Translations under genes and position numbers: made by a program
Source: an uncultured Bacteroidales bacterium
GTDB taxonomy: Bacteria; Bacteroidota; Bacteroidia; Bacteroidales; Paludibacteraceae
Assembly (NCBI GenBank): GCA_900319105.1
Contig: ONND01000007.1
Span: forward strand, 55,569-119,568
Reading direction: 5' to 3'
DNA: 64,000 bases
The notes under the pieces: generated by a model
The model's database searches: none
Seen by the model: only the letters and a program-made list of their open reading frames with translations
What the model was told of the DNA's origin: nothing
In this document: positions 16,764 to 25,576 of the stretch, piece after piece
Layout: every line of letters begins with the position of its first letter
Position numbering within the stretch: position 1 is the stretch's first letter

Positions 16764-17585
16764 CTACAAACGTTTGATTCCAATCAAACGATGGCTGTAG
16801 CCTCCCTGCTCGGCGGAATAGATACCCTGCGCGTCTAATGGCTCTACCTTGACGCGTCCCGAGCAATGGATCACGCGTTCCTTGTCGATGGCTATTCCTA
16901 CGTGTGTGATGCGTTCCTCCCCTTCGTGGGAAAAGAAAACAAGGTCTCCTGCTTTGATCTTCTCAATACCGTTGACGATACGTCCCTGCTTCGCTTGCTC
17001 GGAGGCATTGCGGGGAAGAGACTTGCCAAAGAGACTCATCAGCACCTGCGTGAAGCCCGAGCAATCCATGCCCATCGCGTTCTTCCCGCCCCATAGATAG
17101 GGGATATTGAGGAAGAATCGTGCGGTCTGTAGCAGATGTGCCTCGTCCAAGGGCAGCGGACTCATGATCACCATGTTCGGGTCGATACGGAATCCTACGC
17201 CCAGGAGCTCGAAATGACCGGTCCTTACTTCTCTTCCTTCGTACTGGGTACATTGTACTTCGTACTTCGTTAACTTGGTCCCTGCCGTCAGGGGAATTGT
17301 CTGTCCGTTGTTCTCGCTTACGGCGTAGGTCATCGGGTAGGCGACTGTTGCAGCGGAAGCATAGGCTTTCTTATAGGCAGTATAGTCCTTGCCTTCGATT
17401 GGCGCGATCATCTTTGCGTCCACCCATCCTTCCGCTCCGTCGTTCGCCAACTGTACACGGTACCAACGGGGTTGTTCCTCGATAATAGTGCATAGTTCGC
17501 CGAAGAGCATCTGTGTCTCCTGCTCCGCTCCTTCCCGTGCCTCTGTCCGCACCGGTACCACACTATGTAGCGATATTCCTACCAT
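16764..17585 (-). CDS. NlpC/P60 family peptidoglycan endopeptidase with SH3-type N-terminal domains
   Basis: 273 aa. Two SH3-like segments (residues 1-60, e.g. MLFGELCTIIEEQPRWYRVQ; and about 75-130), then an NlpC/P60 domain: Cys175 in MDCSGFTQVLMSLFG, His228 in THVGIAID and a third polar residue just after (VIHCSG). It would cut gamma-D-Glu-diamino acid links in peptidoglycan, like YkfC. No signal peptide is visible from this start; it overlaps nadB by 7 bases, so either it is exported by another route or the true start is elsewhere. A heptamer tract (17240..17274) encodes LTKYEVQCTQYEG between the SH3 and catalytic regions. Confidence 0.85.
   Translation of the reverse strand: MVGISLHSVVPVRTEAREGAEQETQMLFGELCTIIEEQPRWYRVQLANDGAEGWVDAKMIAPIEGKDYTAYKKAYASAATVAYPMTYAVSENNGQTIPLTAGTKLTKYEVQCTQYEGREVRTGHFELLGVGFRIDPNMVIMSPLPLDEAHLLQTARFFLNIPYLWGGKNAMGMDCSGFTQVLMSLFGKSLPRNASEQAKQGRIVNGIEKIKAGDLVFFSHEGEERITHVGIAIDKERVIHCSGRVKVEPLDAQGIYSAEQGGYSHRLIGIKRL
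17240..17274 (-). repeat. Heptamer tract inside the NlpC/P60 gene
   Basis: CGTACTG, GGTACAT, TGTACTT, CGTACTT and CGTTAAC in sequence: five 7-base units of the GTAC type, translated as a linker. Confidence 0.65.
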
Positions 17586-19180
17586 ACCTCCTGCGGGTGG
17601 TTGTTATCCGTGCGCGGATAGTCAATTGAGTAGTGCAGTCCGCGCGATTCTTTGCGCTCGAGCGCCTGACGGGTGATGAGGTAGCCTACATTGATCATGT
17701 TGCGCAACTCGCATATGTCCTTGGTGGCTTTCACCCGCCGGAACAGGTCCTCCGTCTCTTCGTAGAGCAGATCCAGTCGCTCCCAGGCGCGCCGCAGACG
17801 CATGTCCGAACGGACGATGCCTACATAGGTGGACATGATTTGTCCTACTTCTTTCACGTCCTGCGCAATCAGCACCCGCTCTTCGTTCGTCAGTGTTCCC
17901 TCGTCGTTCCATGCCGGGATTTTGTCGTTGAAATCGTAGTCTTCTATTACGCTGAGGCTGTGTTTGGCAGCTGCATCGGCATACACTACCGCCTCGATGA
18001 GCGAGTTGGATGCCAAACGGTTTCCTCCGTGTAATCCGGTACACGAGCACTCGCCTACAGCGTACAGACGGCGGATAGAGGACTGACCGTCCAGATCCAC
18101 CTTGATACCGCCGCACATGTAATGCGCACACGGAGCTACCGGGATATAATCTTTCGTGATATCAATTCCGATACTGAGGCACTTGGCGTAGATATTCGGG
18201 AAATGATGCTTGGTCTCCTCCGGATCTTTATGCGTCACGTCCAGACATACATGGTCGATAGCGTGAATCTTCATCTCGTTATCGATGGCACGCGCTACGA
18301 TATCGCGCGGAGCAAGGCTCAGACGCGGGTCGTATTTCTGCATGAACTCTTCTCCGTTCGGCAATCGTAAGATACCGCCGTACCCGCGCATGGCTTCTGT
18401 GATCAGATAGGCGGGATGCGTCTCTTTCGGGTTATACAGACTCGTCGGATGGAACTGGACGAACTCCATGTCTTTCACCTGTCCTTTGGCGCGATAGACC
18501 ATGGCGATACCGTCGCCGGTGGCTATCTCGGGGTTCGTCGTCGTGGCATAGACAGCACCCGTACCACCGGTCGCCATCAGCGTGATGCGGCTCAGATAGG
18601 TGTCTATCTTCTGCGTCTCGGGATTCAGGATATACGCGCCGTAGCACTCGATATCCGGAGTGCGGCGGGTCACACGTACGCCTAAGTGGTGCTGCGTGAT
18701 GATCTCTACCGCAAAATGATTCTCCAATACTTCGATATGGGGATTGTTCCGTACCGCTTCCATCAGTCCGCGTTGTATCTCGGCTCCCGTATCGTCCGCG
18801 TGGTGCAGAATACGGAATTCCGAGTGTCCGCCCTCGCGGTGCAGATCGAACTGACCGTCCTCTTTCTTGTCGAATTGTACCCCCCATTGAACCAACTCCT
18901 CAATACCTTTGGGCGCATTACGAACCACCTGCTCTACGGCCGCAGGATCGCTTAACCAGTCGCCGGCTACCATCGTGTCGTGGATATGCTTGTCGAAATC
19001 ATCCACGAGCAGATTGGTCACAGAGGCAATGCCGCCTTGCGCTTTGGCCGTGTTAGCCTCCTCCAAGGTCGTCTTGCAGCATAAGGCTATCTTATACTGA
19101 CCCGATCGCGCTACTTTGAGCGCAAAACTCATACCGGCAACACCGCCGCCGATAATCAGAAAATCGTACTTTCTTGTCAT
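17579..19180 (-). CDS. nadB: L-aspartate oxidase
   Basis: First enzyme of de novo NAD synthesis: FAD-dependent oxidation of L-aspartate to iminoaspartate. 533 aa. N-terminal FAD-binding motif (IIGGGVAGMSFALKVA, residues 8-23); NTAKAQGGIASV near 45; the substrate-binding region DMEFVQFHPTSLYNP; PCAHYMCGGIKVD and LYAVGECSCTGLHGGNRLAS near residues 350-395, the signature of the NadB/SdhA group. The C-terminal helical domain (RAWERLDLLYEE) fits NadB rather than SdhA, and no SdhB gene is near. It has its own promoter at 19200..19230; nadA and nadC are not in the window. The NlpC gene overlaps its 3' end. Confidence 0.95.
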   Translation of the reverse strand: MTRKYDFLIIGGGVAGMSFALKVARSGQYKIALCCKTTLEEANTAKAQGGIASVTNLLVDDFDKHIHDTMVAGDWLSDPAAVEQVVRNAPKGIEELVQWGVQFDKKEDGQFDLHREGGHSEFRILHHADDTGAEIQRGLMEAVRNNPHIEVLENHFAVEIITQHHLGVRVTRRTPDIECYGAYILNPETQKIDTYLSRITLMATGGTGAVYATTTNPEIATGDGIAMVYRAKGQVKDMEFVQFHPTSLYNPKETHPAYLITEAMRGYGGILRLPNGEEFMQKYDPRLSLAPRDIVARAIDNEMKIHAIDHVCLDVTHKDPEETKHHFPNIYAKCLSIGIDITKDYIPVAPCAHYMCGGIKVDLDGQSSIRRLYAVGECSCTGLHGGNRLASNSLIEAVVYADAAAKHSLSVIEDYDFNDKIPAWNDEGTLTNEERVLIAQDVKEVGQIMSTYVGIVRSDMRLRRAWERLDLLYEETEDLFRRVKATKDICELRNMINVGYLITRQALERKESRGLHYSIDYPRTDNNHPQEVW

Positions 19181-19199
19181 GATAAATCAATTCAGCCTG

Positions 19200-19230
19200 C
19201 AAAAGTACTGCTTTTTTTGCATATATGCAA
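19200..19230 (-). promoter_or_regulatory. Promoter for nadB
   Basis: Minus strand: TTG at 19230..19228, 20-base spacer with AAAAAAAGCAG, TACTTTTG at 19207..19200. Transcription begins close to 19194, leaving a leader of about 14 bases. Confidence 0.75.
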
Positions 19231-19252
19231 GAAAAATTTGTATTTTGTTGCG

Positions 19253-19978
19253 TTATCGGGCTTTGCAGAGTGCAAAGACGCTGAATTTTGCACCTCGAAA
19301 AGACCGCATGGAGTGCAAACAGGCCTTCATGGTTTCCCCCGTGGTGATCAGATCGTCCACTAATAAGATATGCTTGTGATACATCTGCTCGGGATGGTTG
19401 ACGGCGAACGCATCGGCTACATTCCTCTTGCGCTCGTCGCCGTCCTGCAGCGCTTGTTTGGGGGTGTTCCGTGTACGGGTCACATGAGTGGTGTCCACCG
19501 GAATACCGGTAATATCGCTTATTCCCCGTGCGATGTATTCCGATTGGTTGTAGCCGCGTTCACGGAGCCGTTTCGGATGAAGCGGCATAGGGATAATAAC
19601 GTCGATTTCATCGAAGAAATTCTCATCTTTGCAGGCCAGAACAGCCTGCTGCGCCAAGTGGTATCCTATTTCCGGTTCGTCTGCATATTTCATGCGATGG
19701 ATAACATGCTGGATAGGATGCTCTTTCTCGAAATACAGATAGGCCCATGCGCGCACCAGATGCATTGCTTTGCGGCCTACAGAAAGAGATGACGCATCGC
19801 TCAGCAGCGCCATCTCTGTTCCGTTATCCGCCGTCTCGTCCTGCTCGGTGCGGGGCAGACGGCGCAAACAATCCGTGCATATCCAATCGATATGCTCTGT
19901 AGCTATGTCCTGACGGCTGATATAACGGCCGCAGAAAGGACAGGTCCGAGGGTAGAACAAACTGGACAGGATGTCCAT
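19253..19978 (-). CDS. comF: ComF family phosphoribosyltransferase-like protein
   Basis: 241 aa. N-terminal zinc-ribbon-like CPFCGR..CTDC (residues about 14-37), middle region with YADEPEIGYHLAQQAV, then a phosphoribosyltransferase fold with the PRPP loop HILLVDDLITTGET near residue 205. Members are linked to DNA uptake in naturally competent bacteria; in Bacteroidetes the role is uncharacterised. The start codon shares one base with the stop of the holin-like gene, placing it last in the metG-ytxH-holin-comF run. The ORF ends shortly before the nadB promoter on the same strand. Confidence 0.85.
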   Translation of the reverse strand: MDILSSLFYPRTCPFCGRYISRQDIATEHIDWICTDCLRRLPRTEQDETADNGTEMALLSDASSLSVGRKAMHLVRAWAYLYFEKEHPIQHVIHRMKYADEPEIGYHLAQQAVLACKDENFFDEIDVIIPMPLHPKRLRERGYNQSEYIARGISDITGIPVDTTHVTRTRNTPKQALQDGDERKRNVADAFAVNHPEQMYHKHILLVDDLITTGETMKACLHSMRSFRGAKFSVFALCKAR

Positions 19979-20472
19979 CAGCCTTTACGCTTCTTGCTGA
20001 AGATAAAACGCCAGATACGTCCGACTATGCTGAGGATCAGGTTCAGACTCTGCGTCGCACCCGCTACCTGATTGTTCAGTTCTATCGACTGCAGCTCTAC
20101 ATTATGCTTGGCCTCAATCATCTTTAGTGCCAGCTCCTCTTCTGTGCTGATCTCCGAATCCATCAGTTTGATGAACGGATGAACGAAAAGCGGCTTGCGG
20201 CATGCGATCACAACGGCGATAAGCAGGAGGTACAACACGCCCAGAATAAGCGCTGCAGCCCATAAAGGCATGTGGTTGGTCAGTGCATCGATGATGGCTA
20301 CCGCGCCGAATGACAACAGCGCGAAAACCAGCAGCAAAACAATGAACATCAGCAGAAAAAGGCCTAACACTCGGCTGATGAGACGAATGAGCCGTAGCCT
20401 GCCTACTTCTCCTAACGACTGGCCGTACAAACTCACCTCCCTCTTGATTTGACCGATCACATCGTGGTCCAT
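19978..20472 (-). CDS. Phage holin family / DUF1469-like membrane protein
   Basis: 164 aa. Two adjacent hydrophobic helices (about residues 32-56, FLLMFIVLLLVFALLSFGAV, and 68-90, LWAAALILGVLYLLLIAVV) flanked by soluble helices: the N-terminus (DVIGQIKREVSLYGQSLGEV) and a C-terminal coiled region. This is the layout of DUF1469 / holin-X proteins that occur beside YtxH genes across Bacteroidetes; despite the name they are chromosomal envelope proteins, and there is no phage context here. One base separates it from the YtxH-like gene. Confidence 0.7.
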   Translation of the reverse strand: MDHDVIGQIKREVSLYGQSLGEVGRLRLIRLISRVLGLFLLMFIVLLLVFALLSFGAVAIIDALTNHMPLWAAALILGVLYLLLIAVVIACRKPLFVHPFIKLMDSEISTEEELALKMIEAKHNVELQSIELNNQVAGATQSLNLILSIVGRIWRFIFSKKRKG

Positions 20473-20473
20473 A

Positions 20474-20683
20474 CTATGCCTCCTTTTCCTGTGTGACGCT
20501 TTCTACTTTGTCCTTCACTTGCTCGCAGAACTCCTGCGCGCGTTCCTTGACATCTTTCGCCAAGTCTTTGAGGTGCTCACGTGCTTCCTTGCCCGATTCC
20601 GGAGCCAGAAGCAATACGACGGCTGCGCCTGCTGCCACTCCGGCAGCAAACACGATCGACGATTTTAACAGATCTTTTAACAT
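20474..20683 (-). CDS. YtxH-like small membrane protein
   Basis: 69 aa. One membrane helix near the N-terminus (SSIVFAAGVAAGAAVVLLLA) followed by APESGKEAREHLKDLAKDVK, the conserved start of the YtxH domain, and an amphipathic helix to the end (EFCEQVKDKVESVTQ). The molecular role is unknown; relatives are stress-associated in Firmicutes. The downstream holin-like gene begins one base later and metG ends about 19 bases upstream, so the set is probably one operon. Confidence 0.75.
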   Translation of the reverse strand: MLKDLLKSSIVFAAGVAAGAAVVLLLAPESGKEAREHLKDLAKDVKERAQEFCEQVKDKVESVTQEKEA

Positions 20684-20701
20684 AATACGGGTATTTTTAG
20701 A

Positions 20702-22777
20702 TTAGCCGACTACGCAGCCGTTCTTAACGGGAGCGGAGACGGTGGTTACTACGAGTTTGCCATCGGCGTCAACTGCCGATAAAATCATGCCCTGACTCTC
20801 GATACCCATCATCTTGCGGGGCGGGAAATTAGCGATGAAAAGGACTTGTTTGCCTACTAATACGGAGGGGTCCGGGTAACTCTGCGCAATACCGCTCAGA
20901 ATCGTGCGACCGCCCATCCCGTCGTCTAATTTGAATTGCAACAGACGCTCGGATTTCTTCACCGGTGTGCACTCCAATACCGTCGCTACACGGATGTCAT
21001 TTTTCTCGAATTCATCGAAAGAATTCGGCTCTTTGACGGGTTCCGGACGCCAGTTCTTGAGGGCTTCTGCCTGAGCGGCCTCTTCGTTCTCTTTCTTGAT
21101 ACGCGCCAAACGATCCAATTGGGCTTGAATAGCGCTGTCTTCGATCTTTTCAAAGAGCAGACTTACCTCACCCAATGCCTGACCTTCCGCCAGCAGATCG
21201 ATACGGCCGAGATCTTCCCATCCGATCTTCTCGTCCAACTGCAGCATCTTCGATAATTTTTCCGATGAAAACGGCAAAAATGGCTCGAAAGCGATCGCTA
21301 AATTAGCGGCAATCTGCAGGGCGAGGTGCAATACCGTTGCGGTACGCTCCATATCCGTCTTGGCGAGTTTCCACGGCTCCGTGTCGGCGAGGTATTTGTT
21401 ACCGATGCGGGCGAGGTTCATCGCCTCTTTCTGCGCGTCGCGGAATCGGAAGGATTCCAGTAACTGCTCCAGGGTCGCCTTCACGTTCTTGAATTCCTCT
21501 ATCGTTGCCCGGTCGTACTCAGTCAGCGTACCGCATGCCGGTACCTTGCCTGCGAAATACTTGTTGGTCAGTACCAGCGCGCGGTTGACGAAATTGCCGT
21601 AGATAGCGACCAACTCATTGTTGTTACGCGCCTGGAAATCCGCCCAGGTGAAGTCGTTGTCCTTCGTCTCTGGCGCATTGGCGGTCAGTACATAACGCAG
21701 CACGTCCTGCTTGCCGGGGAAATCATCGAGATATTCGTTCAACCATACCGCCCAGTTGCGGGAGGTGGAGATCTTGTCGCCCTCGAGGTTCAGGAATTCG
21801 TTCGCGGGTACGTTATCCGGCAGGTTGTACCCCTGGGCCTTGAGCATGGCAGGGAAGACGATGCAGTGGAAAACGATGTTGTCTTTTCCGATGAAATGGA
21901 TCATTCTTGTATCTTCCTGCTTCCACCATTTCTCCCAGTTGCCGTATTTCTCCGGCTGGGCGTTGCATAACTCTTTCGTGTTGGAGATATAGCCGATGGG
22001 GGCGTCAAACCATACGTACAGTACCTTTCCTTCGGCACCCTCTACCGGTACGGGAATACCCCAATCGAGATCACGCGTCACGGCGCGCGGCTTCAGACCG
22101 CCGTCTAACCAACTCTTGCATTGACCATATACGTTCGGCCGCCATTCCTTGTGTCCGTTCAGAATCCAGTCCTCCAGCCATGTCTGATACTTGTCAAGCG
22201 GCAGATACCAGTGCTTGGTCGCTTTCTTGGCTAAAGCATTACCCGTCTCGGCATTGTACGGATTGATCAGTTCGTCCGGCGAGAGCGTGGCCCCGCATTT
22301 CTCGCATTGGTCGCCATAGGCACCCATGCTGTGGCATCGCGGACACTCGCCGCGGATATTACGGTCCGTCAGGAAATGACCCGTCTCCGGATCGTAGAAC
22401 TGCTCACTCGTCTCCTCTACAAACTGACCGGCATCGTACATCTTGCGGAAATAATCCGCGGCAAACTGATGATGGATCGCCGAGGTCGTACGAGAGTAGA
22501 TATCGAAACTTACACCGAACTCCGCAAACGAACGCTTGATCAACTCATGATAGCGATCGACTACTTGCTGGGTCGTGATACCCTCTTTTCGGGCACGGAT
22601 AGTAACGGGCACACCATGCTCGTCGCTTCCGCAAACAAACATTACTTCTTGTCCTTTCAGACGCAGATAGCGGGCGTAAATGTCCGCGGGTACATACACT
22701 CCGGCTAAGTGCCCGATATGAACCGGACCGTTCGCATAAGGGAGTGCTGCAGTGATTAAAGTGCGATTAAATGCCAT
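20702..22777 (-). CDS. metG: Methionine--tRNA ligase
   Basis: 691 aa; charges initiator and elongator tRNA-Met. HIGH motif in [15 protein letters not shown] (residues about 11-25); zinc knuckle [18 protein letters not shown] (about 140-160); KISTSRN (KMSKS equivalent) about 340; anticodon-binding helical domain; C-terminal EMAP/Trbp111-type tRNA-binding domain from about 590 ([17 protein letters not shown], later [14 protein letters not shown]). The full-length two-domain form is usual in this phylum. The divergent gene at 22911 has its own promoter. No clear -33/-7 pair for metG itself is visible (a TAAATTTT box is close to consensus). Confidence 0.96.
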   Translation of the reverse strand: MAFNRTLITAALPYANGPVHIGHLAGVYVPADIYARYLRLKGQEVMFVCGSDEHGVPVTIRARKEGITTQQVVDRYHELIKRSFAEFGVSFDIYSRTTSAIHHQFAADYFRKMYDAGQFVEETSEQFYDPETGHFLTDRNIRGECPRCHSMGAYGDQCEKCGATLSPDELINPYNAETGNALAKKATKHWYLPLDKYQTWLEDWILNGHKEWRPNVYGQCKSWLDGGLKPRAVTRDLDWGIPVPVEGAEGKVLYVWFDAPIGYISNTKELCNAQPEKYGNWEKWWKQEDTRMIHFIGKDNIVFHCIVFPAMLKAQGYNLPDNVPANEFLNLEGDKISTSRNWAVWLNEYLDDFPGKQDVLRYVLTANAPETKDNDFTWADFQARNNNELVAIYGNFVNRALVLTNKYFAGKVPACGTLTEYDRATIEEFKNVKATLEQLLESFRFRDAQKEAMNLARIGNKYLADTEPWKLAKTDMERTATVLHLALQIAANLAIAFEPFLPFSSEKLSKMLQLDEKIGWEDLGRIDLLAEGQALGEVSLLFEKIEDSAIQAQLDRLARIKKENEEAAQAEALKNWRPEPVKEPNSFDEFEKNDIRVATVLECTPVKKSERLLQFKLDDGMGGRTILSGIAQSYPDPSVLVGKQVLFIANFPPRKMMGIESQGMILSAVDADGKLVVTTVSAPVKNGCVVG

Positions 22778-22824
22778 ATTTTGTGTAAAATTTATACTAA
22801 ATATTAAAAAAATACATTATTTTC

Positions 22825-22855
22825 TTGCGTATGTCAAAAAAAAGCAGTACTTTTG
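22825..22855 (+). promoter_or_regulatory. Promoter for the barrel protein at 22911
   Basis: TTG 22825..22827, 20-base spacer ending AAAAAAAGCAG, TACTTTTG 22848..22855. A clean example of the module that recurs across the window. Confidence 0.72.
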
Positions 22856-22910
22856 CGGTGCAAAATCGGGTGCAAAGTTACAACAAAAAATCCGAATGTG
22901 CAAATAAAAC

Positions 22911-23945
22911 GTGAAAAATACTAATATTTCAGTGAAAAAACTACAATCATATGGATTTCTTTTGCTCGCTATTCTGCTCTGCGGGACAGCGCATGCGAAG
23001 GTGAATCATTATGTCGGAGGCTATGCGCAGATAGGCGAGTGGTCCTTGCTGCCGTCTAAGAGTGACTATGCCGGGAGTGTGGGCGCTGCCGGTGGGGTGG
23101 GTTTCCTGTATGAGCTTCAGGCGGGTAAGAAATATCGCCCGACGCGTTTCTTGATGGATCTCGGAGTCGGTGCTGCCGGTGGAATGACTGCGTACATGCA
23201 GAGTAGCAGTAAGGTTGAGAAGCTCGAGAACCAGCATGACCTTATGAACCAGCTCTTCGATTATGTCTATGATATCCGTGATCGCAAGGATAAATATACC
23301 AACATCGCGGTCAATGTGCCGATCATGTTCGGTATCCAGTACAAGCGCTTCTACGCCCTCGCGGGTATGAAAGTATATGCCAATATCTATACCAAGTCCC
23401 ATTCGAATGCGAATCTGACTACCTATGGCGATTATGTTGAGTTCGGGGAATTCCGCAATATGCCGGAGTACCAGTTCTTCGAGGACGAGAAAGTCAGTAC
23501 GGCTACGAAGACCTCGTTCAATCTGGATCTGGATCTCAGTGTCGAGATCGGCGGCCGTCTGGGGAACGTCCTGTACGACGTAGGCTACGATGTGCCGAAA
23601 TCGAGAATCGAGTATCGTCTCGCTGCCTTCATGGATTACGGTCTCTTGGATATCCATTCGAAGGGGACGAAGTCGGCGCTTAAACTGCCCGAGAGCTATG
23701 ATATCAATCCTGAGTCGAAGAACTATATCTATCGTACCCGCACGATGGTCGATAACCTCGAGATGAATGATATCATGTCCACCAACGGCTTTGCCTCAGT
23801 GGTGAAGAATCTGGTGGTGGGAATTAAGTTTACCATCCTCTTCCAGCTGCCCGAACCGGGTCAGTGCGTCATCTGCCGCGATAACTACCGCAGCTCAGTT
23901 CGCACTTACACCGGTAGCCGGCGTGGCATGAAGTACGAGGAATAA
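22911..23945 (+). CDS. Outer-membrane protein, beta-barrel type, unknown function
   Basis: 344 aa from GTG at 22911; a second GTG at 22932 would give MKKLQSYGFLLLAILLCGTA, a more typical signal peptide, and may be the true start. The mature part contains alternating strands (HYVGGYAQIGEWSLL, GVGFLYELQAGKKYRPT, AVNVPIMFGIQYKRFYALAG) consistent with an outer-membrane barrel, but the C-terminus (RTYTGSRRGMKYEE) is not barrel-like. The last 51 bases overlap the converging cdaA gene. Monocistronic. No family assigned. Confidence 0.65.
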   Translation: MKNTNISVKKLQSYGFLLLAILLCGTAHAKVNHYVGGYAQIGEWSLLPSKSDYAGSVGAAGGVGFLYELQAGKKYRPTRFLMDLGVGAAGGMTAYMQSSSKVEKLENQHDLMNQLFDYVYDIRDRKDKYTNIAVNVPIMFGIQYKRFYALAGMKVYANIYTKSHSNANLTTYGDYVEFGEFRNMPEYQFFEDEKVSTATKTSFNLDLDLSVEIGGRLGNVLYDVGYDVPKSRIEYRLAAFMDYGLLDIHSKGTKSALKLPESYDINPESKNYIYRTRTMVDNLEMNDIMSTNGFASVVKNLVVGIKFTILFQLPEPGQCVICRDNYRSSVRTYTGSRRGMKYEE

Positions 23946-24686
23946 CTCGTCAGCGGTCACTTCACGGATATTACCCTCCCGGGTGACGGATATATGACCG
24001 GTCTCTTCCGATACGACAATGCAAGTTGTGGTATCGGTTTTTTCTGCTATACCCAGTGCGGCACGGTGACGCAGGCCGTAATGCTGCGGGATATTCTGGT
24101 TCTTGCTCACCGGTAAGATGCAGGCAGCGGCTACCATACGTCCGTCGCGGATGACCAGCGCACCGTCGTGCAGCGGCGTGTTCTTGAAGAAGATGTTCTC
24201 TATCAACCGGGCGGATACCCGGGCGTCTAACAGCTCTCCGGTGTCCACGATGTCTTTCAGACTATCCTCGCCGGCTATCACGATCAGTGCACCCGTCTTC
24301 GTGGAGGCCATATGACGGCATGCTTGTGTGATCTCTAAGATCTGCTGACGCGAGGCGGTCTCCTCTTCGGGGTTGTTACGTACGAAAAGCTTCCAGGATG
24401 AGAAACGCGAACCGATACGGTAGAAGAACATACGGATCTCTTCCTGGAAAATGACAATCAGCGCGATCGCACCTACTGAGATGATGCGGTCGAAGAGCGC
24501 ACCCGTCAGATCCAGTTGGAAAACGAAACTCACGAGAAACCATACGATCAGAAACGCCAATATACCCCAGAACAAGTTCGCTGCTCCCGTACGACGCAGT
24601 AGACGGTACGTCTCGTATAGGATGAAGGCTACCAGCAGGATGTCAATCACATCCTTGAATCCAAAAGAAAAAGCTAAGATATGCAT
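23895..24686 (-). CDS. cdaA: Diadenylate cyclase, CdaA type
   Basis: 263 aa; makes c-di-AMP from two ATP at the membrane. Three N-terminal helices (e.g. VIDILLVAFILYETYRLL, FWGILAFLIVWFLVSFVF) followed by a DAC domain with DGALVIRDG (about residues 172-180) and RHRAALGIAEKTD (about 208-220), both catalytic motifs intact. Overlaps folP by 13 bases, a pairing common in Bacteroidetes, so the two are co-transcribed. The 3' end overlaps the converging barrel gene. The regulator CdaR is absent, as expected outside Firmicutes. Confidence 0.93.
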   Translation of the reverse strand: MHILAFSFGFKDVIDILLVAFILYETYRLLRRTGAANLFWGILAFLIVWFLVSFVFQLDLTGALFDRIISVGAIALIVIFQEEIRMFFYRIGSRFSSWKLFVRNNPEEETASRQQILEITQACRHMASTKTGALIVIAGEDSLKDIVDTGELLDARVSARLIENIFFKNTPLHDGALVIRDGRMVAAACILPVSKNQNIPQHYGLRHRAALGIAEKTDTTTCIVVSEETGHISVTREGNIREVTADELFLVLHATPATGVSAN

Positions 24687-25396
24687 AATTGATTATACAA
24701 TGTTATTATATCGCGCGTGGCGCGCGTGTCATGTGTGCGGAGAATAGTGGCTCCGTGCTCTAATGCGTATAACTGCAACGCCATCGTGGGCGTCAGGCTC
24801 GTTTCAGGAGTCAATCCCAAGGGCTTATATATCATCGATTTGCGACTGACCCCTACTAATATAGGACGCCCGTAGTCACGCAACCGGTCCATCTGACGAA
24901 GACACGCATAGTCTTTCTCTACGCTTCCGATGAAGCCGAACCCCGGATCGAGGATCAGATCCATATCGTTCATCTCCGGATGTTGCGAGGGTAACTCCAA
25001 ATCGCCTCGCAAGGTCCATATATATGGTACGCCGTAGGTCCGTACAACCTCATACATCGCCTCGCTTCCGCCGGAGATGTCGTTGATCGTCAGCGGACCG
25101 AACTGCTCAATCGCTTTCCTCGCTATCTCGGCCCGGAACGTATCGACGGAAATCGGCACATCCGGCATCGCTCCGCGGATAGCCTCTAACGCCGGAGCTA
25201 ATCGCTCCCATTCGTCTGCGCTATCAACGGGATCACTGCCCGGACGGGTCGAACAGGCACCTATATCAAGTATAGAGGCACCCCCCTCTATCGCTTCTTG
25301 AGCCCAAGAGACGATAGAGTCCGGACCGCTCAAACGAGAGGCGGCGTAAAAACTGTCCGGCGTCACATTGCCGATGGCCATAATCTGGATATCCAT
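24674..25396 (-). CDS. folP: Dihydropteroate synthase
   Basis: Joins p-aminobenzoate to dihydropterin pyrophosphate in folate synthesis; the target of sulfonamides. 240 aa, on the short side of the family. Signature IGNVTPDSFYAASR (residues 7-20), GGASILDIGACSTRPGSD (37-54), SVDTFRAEIARKAI (82-95), TINDISGG near 105, DPGFGFIG near 150 and a C-terminal RTHDTRATRDII. The N-terminus is trimmed to the first strand. A TAATTTTG box at 25429..25422 (minus) is a plausible -7 element, but a -33 partner is not evident. Confidence 0.93.
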   Translation of the reverse strand: MDIQIMAIGNVTPDSFYAASRLSGPDSIVSWAQEAIEGGASILDIGACSTRPGSDPVDSADEWERLAPALEAIRGAMPDVPISVDTFRAEIARKAIEQFGPLTINDISGGSEAMYEVVRTYGVPYIWTLRGDLELPSQHPEMNDMDLILDPGFGFIGSVEKDYACLRQMDRLRDYGRPILVGVSRKSMIYKPLGLTPETSLTPTMALQLYALEHGATILRTHDTRATRDIITLYNQLCIS

Positions 25397-25524
25397 GGAC
25401 CGTTTTTTGCTTTATGCGCTGCAAAATTAGTAAAAATTTCTCGAAAAATTGACGTTTTTGGGAGAAAAATGCATTTTTTTTTAATTTTTTAGCGAAAACA
25501 TTAGAATGTTTCAGAAAAAATGTG

Positions 25525-25532
25525 TATCTTTG
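25525..25532 (+). promoter_or_regulatory. -7 box (TATCTTTG) for the gldJ-like gene
   Basis: TATCTTTG at 25525..25532 with TTAG at 25501..25504 in place of TTTG, 20 bases upstream. Transcription would start near 25538. Confidence 0.5.
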
Positions 25533-25576
25533 CAGGCTGAAACGTGTGCGCATACACATAAACATATCAAAAATAT

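Noticed and set aside
19978-20472. Prophage remnant because of a holin-like protein
   Set aside because: DUF1469/holin-X proteins next to YtxH and comF are ordinary chromosomal neighbours in Bacteroidota; there are no other phage genes.
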